From: RGIG2707 sp045600065
GTDB lineage: Bacteria > Bacillota > Clostridia > Peptostreptococcales > Anaerovoracaceae
NCBI GenBank assembly: GCA_045600065.1
Contig: JAZRXE010000095.1
Span: 1 to 8,540, forward strand
Direction of reading: 5' to 3'
DNA: 8,540 nucleotides
Below, in pieces: positions 5,940 through 8,540 of the stretch (position 1 is the first letter of the stretch; each line of letters opens with the position of its first letter). A program made the translations under genes and the position numbers. The notes beneath the pieces were generated by a model. It was not told the origin of the DNA, searched no databases, and saw only the letters and a list, made by a program, of their open reading frames with translations.

Positions 5940-5974
5940 ACACAAGAGAACACAAGGGGACGGTTCTTCTGTGT
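5940..5974. repeat. REP-like palindromic element
   Basis: ACACAAGAGAAC (5940-5951) pairs with GTTCTTCTGTGT (5963-5974) around an 11-base loop, with one A-C mismatch and one G-U pair. The right half, GGGGACGGTTCTTCTGTGTC, resembles from memory a short motif dispersed between genes in many Firmicutes and found beside REP-associated IS200-like (RAYT) transposases. No transposase is present here. It lies between convergent genes, the usual location for such elements. TGTGTACACA (5935-5944), a perfect 10-base palindrome, overlaps its left edge. Confidence 0.5.
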
Positions 5975-5992
5975 CAAAAAGCTCGCAGCCGA

Positions 5993-8540
5993 TTACGACG
6001 GCCCTCCGGGCGCAATGCCCTTGCCTGCAGATGATAACACAGAGGCGTTTTTCTTACGCTCCGCTGCCATCTGCCTGTCGGCCTGCTCCTGCGCGATCCT
6101 TGCATCCGCTGCCTTTACACGAACATCGGCCAAAGACTCCACTTCCCGGGAATTAAGCCCAAACTGCGTGAACAGGTTGATTCCACGGCCGTTCTTATAA
6201 TGATCGCTGTATATATCACCGGCAAGCTTCGTGGTATCGGCCATGACCTTGCTGTCTAAAAACTTGGCGAACCGGATCTGCATGGGGTGCTCCCGGGGAT
6301 ACTTTTCCGAAAGCGCCAGAAGCTCTTTGAGCCCTTCACCTATGGTCTTGAAGCCCTTATCCAGAAATCTCCGTTCGGCCACACTTCGCTTGTCGTCATC
6401 CATAGACGGATCGGCGGCCTGCACGACGATCTCCCGGAACGCATCAGCATAGCCCCTGAGCTTTGCCATGTCGGCCTTTTCGCCAATGCGGCTCAGCGCA
6501 TAGGCCTCATCCTTATTAAGGCCCAGGGAATCGAAGATCCTTCCGTACATCTTCTGCCTTGGCTCAAAGCTCATTTTGGACAGATCCGCAGCGCCCTTGA
6601 CGCCGAAGATCGCCCCGGCCTGCTTCATAACGGATTCCATATCCCCGCTCTCCAGGATCCCTCCGCAGTCCTTCTGCACGGGATGATCGTTGGGATTGCC
6701 GGCGGAGATATTGATAAGCTTTCTCAGGTCCTCTGCAAGATGACCCTTCAGCTTGTTCCTGAAATCCTGCCCCAGTGCACCGGCATTGCCTGGCTCCAAC
6801 CCCGCGTTCTGAAAGCCTTCGGCCAGATCGCGGAGATCGGCCCGCAGCTTTCTCAGATCATTTTGATCGGCAATCTGATGTTCGTCCTCTGCGCGCTTTT
6901 CCCGGGCCGCATTGTCCAGCCGCTGTCTGCCCGCCTCGGAGAACTTCAGCACATCTCTTGCAAAGCGGACACGTTCCTTCGCGTAATTCGAAAGCCCGCT
7001 CTCGTCCCCTCCGGGGACCTTGTATTCCAGATAGCGTTTTGCAGAGTCTATCAGCCGGTTGTACAGCACCCCGCCGTCCATCATATACCTGGGATCCGGC
7101 TGTTCTGCCGGCTTTCCGTCCTTGCCCTGCGGGTAAAGCCTGCCCTCGATGCCGCTGCGGGAAAACTGCTCCAGCGCGGTCCGAAGAGCCTTGAACTGAT
7201 CCGAAGAGCTTATATACGACTTATCCACGCGGCCGAGATCGCTCTGAAGCTGCTCCAGACTGATATCGCTGACGCCGGAATTCAGAGGGACCGCCTCGCG
7301 GCGCGTCCTTTCCTCGAATAACCCGGGGCTGCCGGCGTTCTGCTGCCGGCGGATATTCTCCGCCTCCGCACGCAGACCCGCATTGAAGGCCTCCAGGGCA
7401 TCTCTTTCTATACTGCCCATGGCAAAATCAAGATAGGCGCCCAGCTCCTTTACGATATGACAATCGGCCTGAAGCATATCGAAATTGCGCGTGCCCTTTG
7501 CCGGGGGATCATACTTCGCCAGAAACTCTTCCGAAAGTCCTGCCGTTTTGCGAAGCTTTTCGAAAAGCGCGTTCCGCTCAGCGTCTGAAAGCAGCTTCCT
7601 GTCGCCCGTCAGAGCGCCGGCACATTTATCCAGCTCGCTCAAGCTGTCATTCAGAGACTGATACAGCCGGTTGAACTCTTCGTTGTGACTGCCGACGATA
7701 ACGCCGCCGGACAGGTACATTGCCCTGCGCTTGTGATCCAGCTCGGCCCGGTGGGTGCGCAGATTGAGACCCTCTTCCACCGTGACCGATCGGCCCTCGG
7801 TCATTTGCACCGCGGTATTATTCAGGGGATGAGACCGATTGTACGCAGCGGGATTCTTCCTGTACGCTCTGACATCTTGGTTGTATATTTCTATGGAAGC
7901 CATCACGTTGTCGAAAATGTTATAGCTTCCGCTGTCATCGTCTGCAAATCGGAGCTTTGCCAATAATTCGGGCCGGGCAAGCCTGTCCCATTCTTCCATG
8001 CTTCGGATGCGGGTGATCTTTCCGCTTCGGATCCTTTCGCACAGCGCATCGCGGCGCTCCCTGGCAGCCTGTATCTCCGCCTGGGAAAGACCCGCCAGGC
8101 GGAGCTTGTTTTCTATGCGGCTGTAATCGCCCTTCAGCAGGGTGTCCGCCAGCTTGTCGTCTATGACCTTGATATCCTCCAGCCTGGACATGTAGGCGCT
8201 TGTGCCTTTTCCGCGGTATGGCACCACGCCGAAGGCCCCGTCATTATCGATGCCCTGTACGCCCGTGAGCTTGACCGCTTTCGGATCGGATTTATCGAAC
8301 CGCAGGAAAATATTTCCGGGATTGCGGTCCGGATTCCCGCACAGCGTGTCCATGATCTGCAGGCAGCTGGTGCTTTGAACAGCCGCTCCGGTAATGACCA
8401 CAGGCCTTGCGTTCATGCCTTCGGTACGGGGATCCAGCTTGCTGGAGTCGGTCCCCTCGGAGTTGACCATAAAGCTGCCCTCGGTGGTTGTTCCGTTCCG
8501 CCTCACGGTCATATTGGTAGATCGGCATACCAGATCTCCC
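5993..8540 (-). CDS. Large PI4K/FAM20-like kinase-domain protein (N-terminus off window)
   Basis: The frame is open to the right edge of the window, so the first visible Met (codon at 8510-8512) is probably internal; 839 residues follow it and nine more precede it. Residues are numbered from that Met. The segment CLQIMDTLCGNPDRNPGNIF (50-69) fits the catalytic loop of PI3/PI4-kinase-like enzymes, with Asp62, Arg63 and Asn67. GIDNDGAFG (88-96) fits the metal-binding motif, with Asp89; PI4K type II has IDNGLAF and FAM20 has LDNGRGFG at this point. Residues 110-165 look like the helical end of the C-lobe. The ATP-binding N-lobe would be upstream. Residues from about 200 to 839 are charged and mostly helical, with no domain I recognise. 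An Ala/Glu/Lys-rich helix and a Gly/Pro/Ser tail end the protein. I see no membrane segments. Substrate unknown: lipid, protein or nucleotide transfer are all possible. It is convergent with rubrerythrin and not obviously linked to it. Confidence 0.8.
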   Translation of the reverse strand, partial: GDLVCRSTNMTVRRNGTTTEGSFMVNSEGTDSSKLDPRTEGMNARPVVITGAAVQSTSCLQIMDTLCGNPDRNPGNIFLRFDKSDPKAVKLTGVQGIDNDGAFGVVPYRGKGTSAYMSRLEDIKVIDDKLADTLLKGDYSRIENKLRLAGLSQAEIQAARERRDALCERIRSGKITRIRSMEEWDRLARPELLAKLRFADDDSGSYNIFDNVMASIEIYNQDVRAYRKNPAAYNRSHPLNNTAVQMTEGRSVTVEEGLNLRTHRAELDHKRRAMYLSGGVIVGSHNEEFNRLYQSLNDSLSELDKCAGALTGDRKLLSDAERNALFEKLRKTAGLSEEFLAKYDPPAKGTRNFDMLQADCHIVKELGAYLDFAMGSIERDALEAFNAGLRAEAENIRRQQNAGSPGLFEERTRREAVPLNSGVSDISLEQLQSDLGRVDKSYISSSDQFKALRTALEQFSRSGIEGRLYPQGKDGKPAEQPDPRYMMDGGVLYNRLIDSAKRYLEYKVPGGDESGLSNYAKERVRFARDVLKFSEAGRQRLDNAAREKRAEDEHQIADQNDLRKLRADLRDLAEGFQNAGLEPGNAGALGQDFRNKLKGHLAEDLRKLINISAGNPNDHPVQKDCGGILESGDMESVMKQAGAIFGVKGAADLSKMSFEPRQKMYGRIFDSLGLNKDEAYALSRIGEKADMAKLRGYADAFREIVVQAADPSMDDDKRSVAERRFLDKGFKTIGEGLKELLALSEKYPREHPMQIRFAKFLDSKVMADTTKLAGDIYSDHYKNGRGINLFTQFGLNSREVESLADVRVKAADARIAQEQADRQMAAERKKNASVLSSAGKGIAPGGPS

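Noticed and set aside
6287..7321. A 344-codon plus-strand open frame, plus a shorter one at 6775-7194, opposite the kinase-like gene.
   Set aside because: The minus-strand frame is much longer (at least 848 codons), continuous, and has a protein-like composition with kinase motifs. The plus-strand frames have no start signals.
8510..8512. Treating the first visible Met of the kinase-like protein as its start.
   Set aside because: The frame stays open to the window edge, no good ribosome binding site precedes this ATG, and a kinase domain needs an N-lobe upstream.
1..8540. CRISPR arrays, tRNA or rRNA genes, insertion-sequence transposases.
   Set aside because: I saw no regularly spaced direct repeats, no cloverleaf-like segments with tRNA-conserved bases, no rRNA-like stretches, and no frame that resembles a transposase.

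Overview
The window looks like chromosomal DNA of an anaerobic Gram-positive bacterium of the Firmicutes (Clostridia-like). The signs are strong AGGAGG-type ribosome binding sites in front of almost every gene, a PerR-type regulator transcribed with a rubrerythrin, NAD-dependent alanine dehydrogenase, and base composition that by eye is a little above 50% G+C with AT-rich intergenic regions. I cannot name the genus from this sequence.

Layout. Positions 6-3372 hold three minus-strand genes, transcribed in the order short-chain dehydrogenase/reductase (2701-3372), M20-family amidohydrolase resembling AbgB (1226-2611) and alanine dehydrogenase (6-1124). The gaps are about 90-100 bases, each gene has its own ribosome binding site, and I see no convincing minus-strand terminator between them, so they may be one transcript. 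A 159-base AT-rich divergent region (3373-3531), with a perfect 14-base palindrome, separates them from plus-strand alanine racemase (3532-4671). After a 214-base gap come the Fur-family regulator PerR (4886-5287) and rubrerythrin (5314-5853), a two-gene peroxide-response operon. It has a near-consensus promoter and, just upstream, a Fur/PerR-box-like palindrome. A rho-independent terminator and a REP-like palindrome fill the short gap to a convergent gene.

The right-hand 2.5 kb (5993-8540, minus strand) is one very large open frame that runs off the window, so its N-terminus is not visible. The visible N-terminal part carries what looks like the catalytic loop and metal-binding motif of a phosphatidylinositol-4-kinase type II / FAM20-like kinase fold, followed by more than 600 residues of mostly helical, charged sequence that I do not recognise. 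This is the least ordinary element here and the best candidate for an undescribed function.

How the genes fit together. Alanine racemase and alanine dehydrogenase flank the left-hand cluster and together could convert D-alanine to L-alanine and on to pyruvate, ammonia and NADH, while the racemase also supplies D-alanine for the cell wall. The reductase resembles the YmfI/FabG group, and the amidohydrolase may release an amino acid from an acylated or aminobenzoyl conjugate; a link between these two and alanine is only inferred from gene order. PerR and rubrerythrin are a self-contained oxidative-stress unit. The kinase-like gene shows no visible functional link to its neighbours.
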